From Acidobacteriaceae bacterium (GTDB lineage Bacteria > Acidobacteriota > Terriglobia > Terriglobales > Acidobacteriaceae): a stretch of DNA of 6,840 nt. Position 1 is the first letter of the stretch. Every line of letters starts with the position of its first letter. The notes under the pieces are model-generated. The model did no database searches. It was not told the origin of the DNA and was given only the letters and a program-made list of their open reading frames with translations. Location of the stretch: positions 185 to 7,024 of the forward strand of contig PMGP01000423.1 in the NCBI GenBank assembly GCA_003156235.1, read 5' to 3'. A program made the translations under genes and the position numbers. Shown piece after piece: positions 1-5,496 of this stretch.

Positions 1-309
1 GAGATTGTCCACGCTGAGCGAGACTTCGATGGTGTAACCGGCCGCAAATTCAAGCGCTGGCTGATGGCCTTTGGCGATGGCGATCCATGCGGCGAAGCTG
101 GTGGCGACGGCGACCAACAGAGCTGTCCAGAGCCAGGCTACGGTTTGGGGGTGGCGTGCTTCGAGACGACGGCCGGGGAGAAATGCGTCGGCCACGAGCA
201 GAGCCGCAACAGCAGCGTGAAATCCGACCCACCAAATCCATGAAACGCCGGCTATCTGAAAAGCAGGGAACAGGGAACAGGGAACAGGGAATAGGGGGAT
301 TGTGCTCAT
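1..309 (-). CDS. TerC/Alx-family integral membrane protein, N-terminal part (runs off the left edge)
   Basis: Reading the minus strand from ATG at 309-307 gives 103 codons that stay open to the window edge. The product has two hydrophobic segments, WIWWVGFHAAVAALLVADAF and a second one containing TVAWLWTALLVAVATSFAAW. These are followed by the family hallmark LEFAAGYTIEVSLSVDNL, where TerC proteins have a GYxxExSLSxDN motif leading into the third helix. TerC/Alx proteins are inner-membrane proteins linked to manganese efflux and to metal or tellurite tolerance; only the family assignment is firm here. The start is odd. ATG309 overlaps the TGA of the upstream four-helix-bundle gene (ATGA), and codons for about residues 5-17 are heptamer-repeat DNA (LFPVPCSLFP). 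No other ATG, GTG or TTG lies in frame before the first helix, so the native start seems to have been lost or replaced. Translation probably depends on coupling to the upstream ORF. Confidence 0.82.
   Translation of the reverse strand, partial: MSTIPLFPVPCSLFPAFQIAGVSWIWWVGFHAAVAALLVADAFLPGRRLEARHPQTVAWLWTALLVAVATSFAAWIAIAKGHQPALEFAAGYTIEVSLSVDNL
264..298 (+). repeat. Heptamer array, 3' (distal) array of module A
   Basis: Four exact copies of the heptamer CAGGGAA are followed by one TAGGGGG variant. G-triplets begin at 266, 273, 280, 287 and 294, giving a regular 7-base period on the plus strand. On the coding strand of the four-helix-bundle gene (minus) the array is C-rich and sits 3' of the gene. 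It is in inverted orientation to the array at 672-702. It also forms the first coding stretch of the TerC-family gene. Confidence 0.95.
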
Positions 310-662
310 TTCCGCAGTTTAGTCATCATGGCGACAATCATCTTGCTAACTTCGCCGGAAAGGTTTTCAGCCAATTGCCGCGATTGTTCCGATCCGAAGC
401 CGAGTTCCTTTGAAATGATAAGTTGTGTTTGCACTTCGCAGTTTGAACCTCTGGCATGGCCAAGAAATTGGACATATTCGCCTTTCGTCGACCTGCCATA
501 ACCTTCCGCTATGTTACTGGCTACTGAAACGGATGCCCTTCGCAGTTGATTGGATAGGCCGAATTGCTCGGATGCTGGAAAAGAAGAGGTAAGTTTGTAG
601 ATTGCCACAGTCATCTGAACTGCCCGCTGCCATACCAAGAGGTCTTTGAATGATTCGCCCAT
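306..662 (-). CDS. Four-helix-bundle protein of the S23/IVP (Avd-like) family, copy A
   Basis: The 118-residue product shows the full family signature. It has FKDLLVWQRA near the N-terminus (5-14), IYKLTSSFP (21-29), a QLRRASVSVASNIAEG block (39-54), and EYVQFLGHARGSNCEVQTQL (62-81), followed by a final amphipathic helix. The family is named for ORFs inside 23S rRNA intervening sequences. It also includes Avd, the accessory protein that binds the reverse transcriptase and RNA in diversity-generating retroelements. Neither rRNA nor a reverse transcriptase is present here, so the role is unknown. ATG662 is preferred over TTG668 because an AGGAG, formed by the last unit of the upstream heptamer array, lies 7 bases before ATG662. 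The stop overlaps the TerC-family start by 4 bases. By eye it is roughly 60% identical over the core to the copy at 5119-5496. Confidence 0.93.
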   Translation of the reverse strand: MGESFKDLLVWQRAVQMTVAIYKLTSSFPASEQFGLSNQLRRASVSVASNIAEGYGRSTKGEYVQFLGHARGSNCEVQTQLIISKELGFGSEQSRQLAENLSGEVSKMIVAMMTKLRK

Positions 663-671
663 ATCCAATCT

Positions 672-702
672 CCTGTTCCCTGTTCCCTATTCCCTGTTCC
701 CT
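672..702 (-). repeat. Heptamer array, 5' (proximal) array of module A
   Basis: Read on the minus strand, the units are AGGGAA, CAGGGAA, TAGGGAA, CAGGGAA and CAGGAGA, with four G-triplets spaced exactly 7 bases apart. The array starts 3 bases after the TGA stop of the M28 gene (706-708). Its last unit provides the Shine-Dalgarno (AGGAG) of the four-helix-bundle gene. A 25-nt stretch (672-696, minus) is identical to 6001-6025 (plus) in the solo array. Confidence 0.95.
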
Positions 703-705
703 TTC

Positions 706-1638
706 TCACCGTAGATTCACCAGCCGGATTGTTTCCATGAAGACATCGCCGTCGATGGTGAGGCTATTGGCGCTGATCTTGTCCATAGTGTCCTTTGCGG
801 TGTGGTGATAGCTGTTGTTGGGGCCGTAGTCCAGGTCGATGATGTCGATGGAAGGGACGCCGCGCTGGACGAAGGGCACGTGATCGTCCGCGATCGCACT
901 GCTTGTCTTGAAGAAATAGCGCTCGTAGCCGAACTTTTTGGCGGCCTTGATCACCAGTTCGACCAGCCAGGTGGTGGATTGAGTCTCTTGGAGAATGTCG
1001 AGGTCCTTGTCGCCGATCATGTCGGCGAGGATGAAGGCTTTGATCTTGCTCAGGCTTCCGTCGTGGCCCCAGCGTGCGGCCATGTGGCGCGAGCCGTAGG
1101 TGGAGTCGGAGTCGGACCAGGATTGAATCGCCTCTTCGCCGTCGAAGAAGACCAGCCAGACGGAATAGCCGTCGAGTTTTTTTCCGTGGGCGGTTGCAAG
1201 GCGCAACTGGTCGGCGATGGCCAGCAGCAGGCCGGTGGTGGAGCCGCCGTCGTTGGCGCCGACGAAGTTGATGTTGCGCAGCGGGTAGTTGGTCTCGTAA
1301 TGCGTGGCGAGGACGATTGCGCCGTCCTTTTTGCCGGGGAAGCGCACGATGAAGTTGCGCATGGCAACCGAGCCGATGGGAGTGGAGGCGGTGAAGACGT
1401 CTTCTTCGAGCGGGTCGTGCTGGAAGTGGGCGCGCAGGAAGGCTTCGGCCTTCAGATGATTCTGGCTGGTGGGCCAGCGCGGACCGATGGCGACAAACTG
1501 GCGGGCGTATTCGAGGGCTTTGGCGCCGTTGAAGTGGGGCTGGGCGGGGGCGGCGTGGGGGGTGAGAAGGAGTAGAGCGGAAACGACGCTCGTCCAGAGT
1601 TGATAATTCCCATGTCCCCAAATGCGAGGGACCTCCAC
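706..1638 (-). CDS. Secreted M28-family zinc enzyme, glutaminyl-peptide cyclotransferase-like
   Basis: Starting from GTG1638 the product is 310 residues. It has a hydrophobic export segment at about 14-26 and an Ala-rich cleavage region (HAAPAQP, 28-34). The M28 metal and catalytic residues can be placed: THYET (H113), GANDGGS (D130), FFDGEEA (E168, E169), ADMIGD (D206) and SYHHTAKDT (H279, D283). The stretch FFDGEEAIQSWSDSDSTYGS with RH after it is much closer to glutaminyl cyclases (FFDGEEAF...W...DSLYGSRH) than to ordinary aminopeptidases. So N-terminal pyroglutamate formation or aminopeptidase activity outside the cytoplasm is likely. An open frame continues upstream to 2004 but runs through palindromic repeats and tatC antisense, so it is not believed. 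GTG1638 is the last in-frame start before the export segment, but it has no convincing Shine-Dalgarno and abuts a strong hairpin. The start is therefore uncertain. The stop is followed at once by the heptamer array of module A. Confidence 0.85.
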   Translation of the reverse strand: MEVPRIWGHGNYQLWTSVVSALLLLTPHAAPAQPHFNGAKALEYARQFVAIGPRWPTSQNHLKAEAFLRAHFQHDPLEEDVFTASTPIGSVAMRNFIVRFPGKKDGAIVLATHYETNYPLRNINFVGANDGGSTTGLLLAIADQLRLATAHGKKLDGYSVWLVFFDGEEAIQSWSDSDSTYGSRHMAARWGHDGSLSKIKAFILADMIGDKDLDILQETQSTTWLVELVIKAAKKFGYERYFFKTSSAIADDHVPFVQRGVPSIDIIDLDYGPNNSYHHTAKDTMDKISANSLTIDGDVFMETIRLVNLR

Positions 1639-1665
1639 CCCACGGACGAAGACCTGTCCGTGGGG
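1638..1665. repeat. Perfect 10-bp inverted repeat (hairpin) at the M28 gene start
   Basis: CCCCACGGAC at 1638-1647 and its exact complement GTCCGTGGGG at 1656-1665 are separated by 8 bases. In the minus-strand transcript the stem ends at the proposed GTG start of the M28 gene. There is no T-run, so an intrinsic terminator is unlikely. A REP-like repeat or a structure limiting ribosome access is possible. Confidence 0.75.
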
Positions 1666-1732
1666 ACCCCGGACCTGGGGCACCCGTGACTTAATACTCA
1701 CTATGAACAATGCTTTATGAGATTCGTGGTTT

Positions 1733-1766
1733 CCCACCCATTCGCAAAATGCGCGAATGGATGGGG
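1733..1766. repeat. REP-like palindrome ending in GGGGCAC
   Basis: The arm CCCACCCATTCGC (1733-1745) pairs with GCGAATGGATGGG (1753-1765), with one mismatch and a 7-base loop, followed by GGCAC. I recall palindromes of this form ('GTGGTTTCCCACCC ... GGATGGGGCAC') as dispersed repeats in Acidobacteriota genomes. That memory could not be checked here. It lies 46 bases past the tatC stop, with no T-run after it on the minus strand. Confidence 0.7.
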
Positions 1767-1811
1767 CACGGAACTTATTCGCTGCGACTTTCTTCCAAAA
1801 CGAAAACAAAG

Positions 1812-2612
1812 TCACTTTGCGGCCTCCTTGGCTTCTTTGGCTTTGCGGCGCGCGGGATGGACCCACCATGCTATACCGATGCCCAGCAGATAGAGGGCCA
1901 GCATGGGGAGGGCGTAGATGCACATGGTCCAGGGATCGGGACTGGGGCAGATGATGGCGGCTACAAGGAAGACGGCCAGAATAGCGTAGCGGATGTTCTT
2001 CCACAGAAAGCGCGGGGTGACGATGCCGAAGATGGCCAGAAAAAAGATCAGCACCGGCAGTTCGAAGCTGATGCCCAGGCCGAGAATGATGGAGAGAAAG
2101 AAGCTGGAGTACTCCTCGATGGTGACCATCGGGGTGAAGTTCTTTCCGAAGTCCACGATGAGGATTTGCATTGCGCCGGGCAGAACCCAGTAGTAGCCGA
2201 AGGCGGCGCCGGTCAGAAACAGTCCCACGGTTGCGGCCATGAAGGGAATCACGTAGCGCCGCTCATTTTGGTAGAGTCCCGGAGCGATGAACAGCCACAC
2301 CTGATAAAGGATGAAAGGCGAGGCCAGAATCAGTCCGCCGATCAGCGAAACCTGTATGTCCAGGTTCAAGGGGTCCATGGGGTGAGTGAAGACCAGCGAC
2401 TTGCCGATGTGGTTAAGCGGCGCCTGAATGAAAGCGACAAGCTGCTTATAGAAGATTCCTGCCACGCCAAAACCCAGGACCAGGAAGATGAACGAGCGGA
2501 TGATGCGCTTGCGCAGCTCGTCCAGATGCTCCATGAGGCTCATGCCGGGCAGCTCCACGCGTGCTGCTACAGCCTCGCGCGCTTTGCTGATGGCGTCAGC
2601 GGGATCAATCAT
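1812..2612 (-). CDS. tatC: Twin-arginine translocase subunit TatC
   Basis: The 266-residue polytopic membrane protein is the core receptor of the Tat system, which exports folded proteins bearing RR signal peptides. Family landmarks are all present: MEHLDELRKR (27-36) just before the first membrane helix, SPFILYQVWLFIAPGLYQNE (98-117) with the glutamate used in signal-peptide recognition (E117), and SPDPWTMCIYALPMLALYLLGI near the end. There are about six hydrophobic helices and a basic tail (HPARRKAKEAKEAAK). ATG2612 has an AGGAG about 8 bases upstream and overlaps the end of tatB (ATGATTGA), which implies translational coupling. An internal ATG at residue 24 would also give a normal TatC but lacks this support. 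No tatA is visible in the window; it may be encoded elsewhere or its job may be shared by the TatB-like protein. Confidence 0.97.
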   Translation of the reverse strand: MIDPADAISKAREAVAARVELPGMSLMEHLDELRKRIIRSFIFLVLGFGVAGIFYKQLVAFIQAPLNHIGKSLVFTHPMDPLNLDIQVSLIGGLILASPFILYQVWLFIAPGLYQNERRYVIPFMAATVGLFLTGAAFGYYWVLPGAMQILIVDFGKNFTPMVTIEEYSSFFLSIILGLGISFELPVLIFFLAIFGIVTPRFLWKNIRYAILAVFLVAAIICPSPDPWTMCIYALPMLALYLLGIGIAWWVHPARRKAKEAKEAAK

Positions 2613-3189
2613 GGGAGCTCTCCTGCGCCTTGCGCGTCTTTTTCACGCGGGCTGGCGCTTTGTCCGTGGCCGGTTTGATCTTGGCTGCGCTGACGGCTTT
2701 CTTTGCTGCAGGAGCCTTGGATTGAATTGGCCGCTTGCCGGGCCGCGCCGCCGGAACCTGCTCGCCGGTGGAGGGCGGTTGAATGCGCGGATAAGGCTCA
2801 TCCGAGACGGATATCGCTGGCGGGGCTTCCGGAGTGGCTGGGGTCGCGGCAGGGTAAAGCACCTGATCTGGGTAGGGAGTTTCCGCGGGCGTTGCGGAGG
2901 CTGATTCCGGGGCTGGGGAAACCGCGGCAGGCTGCTCGGAGGAGGGCAGCGCGCTCAGCCGCTCGGCTTCCTTCTTGCGGCGTTCGGCCTCCTCGGCGGT
3001 GCGCAACTCCTCTTCCATCTGGAACTTGAAGTCGTTGGAGGCCTTGCGGACCTCGTACATGATCTTGCCGATTCTGCGGCCAATCTCCGGCAGCCGGCGG
3101 GGGCCGAAGACCACCAGCGCCAGCACCATGAGGATCAGAGAGTTTTCAAATCCCAGGCTGGCAACTTCGATTGGCGGCGGCATCATCAT
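2605..3189 (-). CDS. tatB: Sec-independent translocase protein TatB (TatA/B family)
   Basis: The 194-residue product has one N-terminal membrane helix (about 16-28, NSLILMVLALVVF), the hinge FGPRRLPEIGRRIGK (28-42) and an amphipathic helix running into NDFKFQMEEEL (52-62). The acidic end of that helix and the length favour TatB over TatA. Beyond about residue 75 there is a long, low-complexity Pro/Ala tail that ends Lys-rich (KKAVSAAKIKPATDKAPARVKK), typical of TatB tails that tolerate sequence drift. It works with TatC to receive Tat substrates. Three consecutive ATG codons (3189-3181) leave the exact start open by two residues. The upstream Shine-Dalgarno is weak, and an 18-base palindrome covers the start. 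Confidence 0.93.
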   Translation of the reverse strand: MMMPPPIEVASLGFENSLILMVLALVVFGPRRLPEIGRRIGKIMYEVRKASNDFKFQMEEELRTAEEAERRKKEAERLSALPSSEQPAAVSPAPESASATPAETPYPDQVLYPAATPATPEAPPAISVSDEPYPRIQPPSTGEQVPAARPGKRPIQSKAPAAKKAVSAAKIKPATDKAPARVKKTRKAQESSHD

Positions 3190-3202
3190 GAAGGTTCATG
3201 AT
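3185..3202. promoter_or_regulatory. Perfect palindrome over the tatB start
   Basis: ATCATGAA (3185-3192) and TTCATGAT (3195-3202) are exact complements around a 2-base centre. The palindrome includes the first ATG codons of tatB. It could be an operator or an RNA hairpin affecting initiation, or it may be chance; no regulator is identifiable. Confidence 0.4.
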
Positions 3203-3301
3203 ACCTGTCCGCACGCAGCCCTCACAAACCGGGCGCGGCGCATGAGTTCCGTTGCGCTCCGGCGTACCCCCCGATGGTCCCTTCTCAAACCCGGTAGTGG
3301 G

Positions 3302-3496
3302 TCAGTTTGAGATTCGCGCCTGAAATCGTTGCGCGTCCAGCGCAACAGCTTGGCTAACGGGGCATTTCAAGCAGTTGATCTGCCCAAGCCCTGGCGCATT
3401 TCTGTCAATGGAAACTTGACTCTGTTTGAGCGGCACGTTATGCACACCACAGACGGGCGGATTTGTGATTTTCTTTTTGAAGCACAGTTCTGCCAT
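3302..3496 (-). CDS. Small cysteine-rich protein, putative zinc-binding, unknown function
   Basis: ATG3496 lies 5 bases after a perfect AGGAGG (3507-3502), strong support that this 64-residue ORF is translated. A GTG two codons earlier overlaps the Shine-Dalgarno and is rejected. The sequence starts MAELCFKKKITNPP and has C16-x2-H19 (VCGVH) and C42-x2-C45 (NCLKCP), which could form a small zinc ribbon or knuckle. Basic residues at the N-terminus and no membrane helix suggest a soluble protein. I do not recognise a named family. It lies upstream of tatB on the same strand, with about 110 bases between them, and diverges from the small ORF at 3688. Confidence 0.72.
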   Translation of the reverse strand: MAELCFKKKITNPPVCGVHNVPLKQSQVSIDRNAPGLGQINCLKCPVSQAVALDAQRFQARISN

Positions 3497-3687
3497 ACGC
3501 ACCTCCTGGTAGGACCTATCTCTCGATTATCCTGGGAATGTGTGTACCGAGTATGAAAGGAACGAACTGGATGCTCTACCCCTTCGACTACGCTCAGGGC
3601 AGGCTCTGGCCGCGTTTTTGTAGCGAGGCGAGATACAACAAACCCGCCATTTGAGTTCTTTGTTAAGGTTTTGTTACACTTATAGAA
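3497..3687. other. Divergent intergenic region between the two small cysteine-containing ORFs
   Basis: On the minus strand a GATAAT (3531-3526) sits about 30 bases before ATG3496 and could be a -10 element; no good -35 is seen. On the plus strand TTGAGT (about 3653) and TACACT (3675-3680) are a weak promoter pair ahead of 3688. The stretch around 3580-3603 (CCCCTTCGACTACGCTCAGG) looks like a dispersed repeat that I have seen between genes in many bacterial genomes; this is from memory only. No other gene is seen. Confidence 0.35.
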
Positions 3688-3861
3688 ATGGAAGCGGCCA
3701 CTGCCGAAGAAGATTTCTCATCGGAATCTTTCGGCTGCGGGCCGCGTCTAATTGTTAAAGGCTTGCAACAACCCCGTGGATGGGGGCTGTGCGGAAGCAG
3801 TCGGGCGCAAGCGCCGGCAGATTTTCCGCAGAGCCAGTGCATCCACTGCAAGCAGCGTTAG
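3688..3861 (+). CDS. Short ORF with four cysteines, unknown function (57 residues)
   Basis: ATG3688 to TAG3861 encodes 57 residues. It begins MEAATAEEDFSSESFGCGPR and ends SQCIHCKQR, with cysteines at 17, 35, 51 and 54. The C-terminal C-x2-C, the earlier cysteines and conserved-looking glycines suggest metal binding or a redox site. I do not recognise a family. There is no Shine-Dalgarno. A TACACT hexamer 7 bases before the ATG would place the transcript start at or near the ATG, so a leaderless message is possible. It stops 59 bases before nadA and may be cotranscribed. It could be a chance ORF. Confidence 0.45.
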   Translation: MEAATAEEDFSSESFGCGPRLIVKGLQQPRGWGLCGSSRAQAPADFPQSQCIHCKQR

Positions 3862-3920
3862 CTTTCAACATCCCCGTCTGCTGCCTCCAAAAAAGGCGAG
3901 TGGACTGAAGGCGGAATACG

Positions 3921-5054
3921 GTGAACCTTGTTCTTGACGATCTAACGGCGGTCGCGCCGGAGGCAGGCAGTGCTTGTAGCTTGGAAAACTACCTGGCGCT
4001 CCCCGACCACACCATGGACGGCCGCATTGCGGAAGCGCGCGCGCGGCTGGGGACGACGACTCTGATTCTTGGCCACCACTACCAGCGCGACGAGGTGATT
4101 CGCTTCGCCGACGCTACGGGCGACAGCTACAAACTCTCGCGCATCGCCGCTGAGACTGACGCGAAATACATTGTTTTTTGCGGCGTGCATTTCATGGCGG
4201 AGAGCGCCGACGTCCTGGGCCACGCGGGGCAGCAGGTGATTTTGCCTGACCTGAACGCGGGCTGCTCAATGGCCGACATGGCCGAAATCTCGCAAGTTGA
4301 GGCTTGCTGGGAGGCGCTGGAGCGGCTGGGACTGGCCAGCGAGATCGTGCCGCTGACGTACATCAACTCGACGGCCGCGATCAAGGCTTTCTGCGGCGAG
4401 CGCGGCGGGATGGTCTGCACCTCGTCCAGCGCGCGCGCCGCCTTCGAGTGGGCCTTTCAGCGCGGCAAGCGGATTTTGTTTTTGCCCGACCAGCATCTGG
4501 GCCGCAATACCGGCTTCACGATGGGCATACCGCTGGAGGAGATGGCGGTTTGGGATCCGTGGGGATTGCAGGGCGGCCAGACAAAAGAAAAGCTGGCGGC
4601 CAGTCGCGTCATTCTATGGAAGGGCCATTGCGCCGTGCATCAGCGCTTTCTGCCCAGCCATGTGGATGCGGTGCGCGCCAAATATCCTGGCATCCAGGTG
4701 ATTGTGCATCCCGAGTGCCGCTTCGAGGTCTGCCAGAAGGCCGACGCGCAGGGCTCAACGGAACGGCTGATTGCGCTGGTGGAGCAGGCTCCGGCGGGAC
4801 AGATGTTTGCCGTAGGGACGGAGATTCACCTGGTCAACCGCATGGCGCGCAGATTTGCCGCCGAGGGCAAGAAGGTCATCACGCTGGACGACACCGGCTG
4901 CCTGTGCACGACGATGTACCGCATCAGCCCGCAGCACCTGGCCTGGGTTCTGGAGAATCTTGTCGAGGGCCGCGTGGTCAATCGCATCCAGGTGAAGCCG
5001 AACGTGAAGCATTGGGCCAAAGTGGCGTTGGACCGGATGCTGGAAACAGGGTGA
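3921..5054 (+). CDS. nadA: Quinolinate synthase NadA
   Basis: The 377-residue cytoplasmic enzyme condenses iminoaspartate with dihydroxyacetone phosphate to give quinolinate in de novo NAD synthesis. It uses a 4Fe-4S cluster held by three cysteines. By spacing and context these are C115 (LNAGCSMADM), C237 (WKGHCAVH) and C327 (TGCLCTTMYRI). Other family landmarks are GHHYQRDEV (51-59), CGVHFMAESA (87-96), YINSTAAIKAF, VCTSSSA, LFLPDQHLGRNTG, HPECRF and GTEIHLVNRMA. The length fits the longer Bacillus-type NadA rather than the roughly 300-residue form. GTG3921 is chosen because an AAGGCGG lies about 7 bases upstream and the reading then covers the normal N-terminal extension. No nadB or nadC is in the window. 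The TGA stop (5052-5054) is followed 2 bases later by the heptamer array of module B. Confidence 0.97.
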   Translation: MNLVLDDLTAVAPEAGSACSLENYLALPDHTMDGRIAEARARLGTTTLILGHHYQRDEVIRFADATGDSYKLSRIAAETDAKYIVFCGVHFMAESADVLGHAGQQVILPDLNAGCSMADMAEISQVEACWEALERLGLASEIVPLTYINSTAAIKAFCGERGGMVCTSSSARAAFEWAFQRGKRILFLPDQHLGRNTGFTMGIPLEEMAVWDPWGLQGGQTKEKLAASRVILWKGHCAVHQRFLPSHVDAVRAKYPGIQVIVHPECRFEVCQKADAQGSTERLIALVEQAPAGQMFAVGTEIHLVNRMARRFAAEGKKVITLDDTGCLCTTMYRISPQHLAWVLENLVEGRVVNRIQVKPNVKHWAKVALDRMLETG

Positions 5055-5056
5055 AG

Positions 5057-5089
5057 CAGGGGTCAGGGATCAGGGATCAGGGGTCAGGG
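5057..5089 (+). repeat. Heptamer array, 5' array of module B (33-nt terminal inverted repeat)
   Basis: The units run CAGGGGT, CAGGGAT, CAGGGAT, CAGGGGT, CAGGG, with G-runs at 5059, 5066, 5073, 5080 and 5087. All 33 bases are the exact reverse complement of 5491-5523, including the order of the GGGG and GGGA variants. A partial sixth unit (ATC) follows. The array starts 2 bases after the nadA stop. Confidence 0.97.
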
Positions 5090-5118
5090 ATCGGCCCCAA
5101 GAAGTGAAAGGATTTTCC

Positions 5119-5496
5119 ATGGTGAAATCGTTTCGGGATTTGCTGGTTTGGCAGAGAGCTATTCAATTGTCTGTTGCAATCTACCGTTTAACGCAGGGCT
5201 TTCCGCGGGAAGAGTTGTATGGCCTAAGCAGCCAGATCAGACTCGCTTCAGTTTCTGTGCCAAGCAATATTGCAGAAGGACATGGAAGGTTGAACACCGG
5301 CGAATACAGGCAGTTCCTGGGCATCGCCCGTGGTTCTAACTTCGAGCTGCAAACCCAACTCGAAATCGCTCGTGCGCTTGGTTTTGGGAAATCGGAGTTG
5401 CTCGATGAAGCAGAAGGTTTATCGCACGAAGTTGGGAAGATGATTCACGGAATACTGGAGGGAATCAAGGATAAAGATTCGGTTCAGCGGCCCTGA
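5119..5496 (+). CDS. Four-helix-bundle protein of the S23/IVP (Avd-like) family, copy B
   Basis: The 125-residue product has the same signature order as copy A: FRDLLVWQRA (5-14), IYRLTQGFP (21-29), SVSVPSNIAEGHGR (44-57), EYRQFLGIARGSNFELQTQL (62-81), then a helix ending near GILEGIKDKDSVQRP. It is expected to fold as a compact, probably multimeric, four-helix bundle, possibly nucleic-acid binding like its relative Avd. No function is established for stand-alone members. ATG5119 is preferred because AAAGGA lies 6 bases upstream; GTG5104 is the alternative. The stop codon TGA (5494-5496) is itself part of the 3' heptamer array (CCCTGACCCC), so gene end and array are fused. The coding region looks less GC-rich than nadA or the DUF2203 gene. 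Confidence 0.93.
   Translation: MVKSFRDLLVWQRAIQLSVAIYRLTQGFPREELYGLSSQIRLASVSVPSNIAEGHGRLNTGEYRQFLGIARGSNFELQTQLEIARALGFGKSELLDEAEGLSHEVGKMIHGILEGIKDKDSVQRP

Larger units (their letters stand above)
264..705 (-). mobile_element. Candidate mobile module A: four-helix-bundle ORF boxed by inverted heptamer arrays
   Basis: The unit is G-rich heptamer array (702-672, read on minus), a four-helix-bundle gene (662-306), then a C-rich heptamer array (298-264). It sits between the TGA of the M28 gene (706-708) and the TerC-family gene, all on the minus strand. Its arrays use [C/T]AGGGAA units, and the coding region looks less GC-rich than its neighbours. No transposase, integrase or reverse transcriptase is present. 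That it is a mobile unit is inferred from the second equivalent copy at 5057-5523 and from the solo array at 6001-6032. No target-site duplication could be recognised. Confidence 0.55.

Noticed and set aside
50..241. Minus-strand open frame of 63 codons at the left edge
   Set aside because: It is a shifted frame of the TerC-family gene, whose GYTIEVSLSVDNL motif and hydrophobic helices are in the other frame.
264..298. CRISPR array
   Set aside because: Units are 7 bases, contiguous and without spacers; no cas genes are present.
264..705. Diversity-generating retroelement
   Set aside because: The four-helix-bundle protein is Avd-like, but no reverse transcriptase, template repeat or variable repeat is in the window.
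802..1575. Plus-strand open frame of 257 codons
   Set aside because: It mirrors the M28 gene on the opposite strand; Val/Gly/Asp-rich composition is typical of an antisense shadow in GC-rich DNA.
1639..2004. Upstream extension of the M28 reading frame
   Set aside because: It would run through palindromic repeats and antisense to tatC, and place the export signal more than 120 residues inside the protein.
1710..2678. Long plus-strand open frame of 322 codons
   Set aside because: It is antisense to tatC and tatB, whose motifs, ribosome site and overlap are convincing; its translation is charged, low-complexity and matches no family I know.
4304..5107. Plus-strand open frame of 267 codons overlapping nadA
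   Set aside because: It is in another frame of nadA, which has every family motif; the alternative translation is Gly/Arg-rich with no motif.
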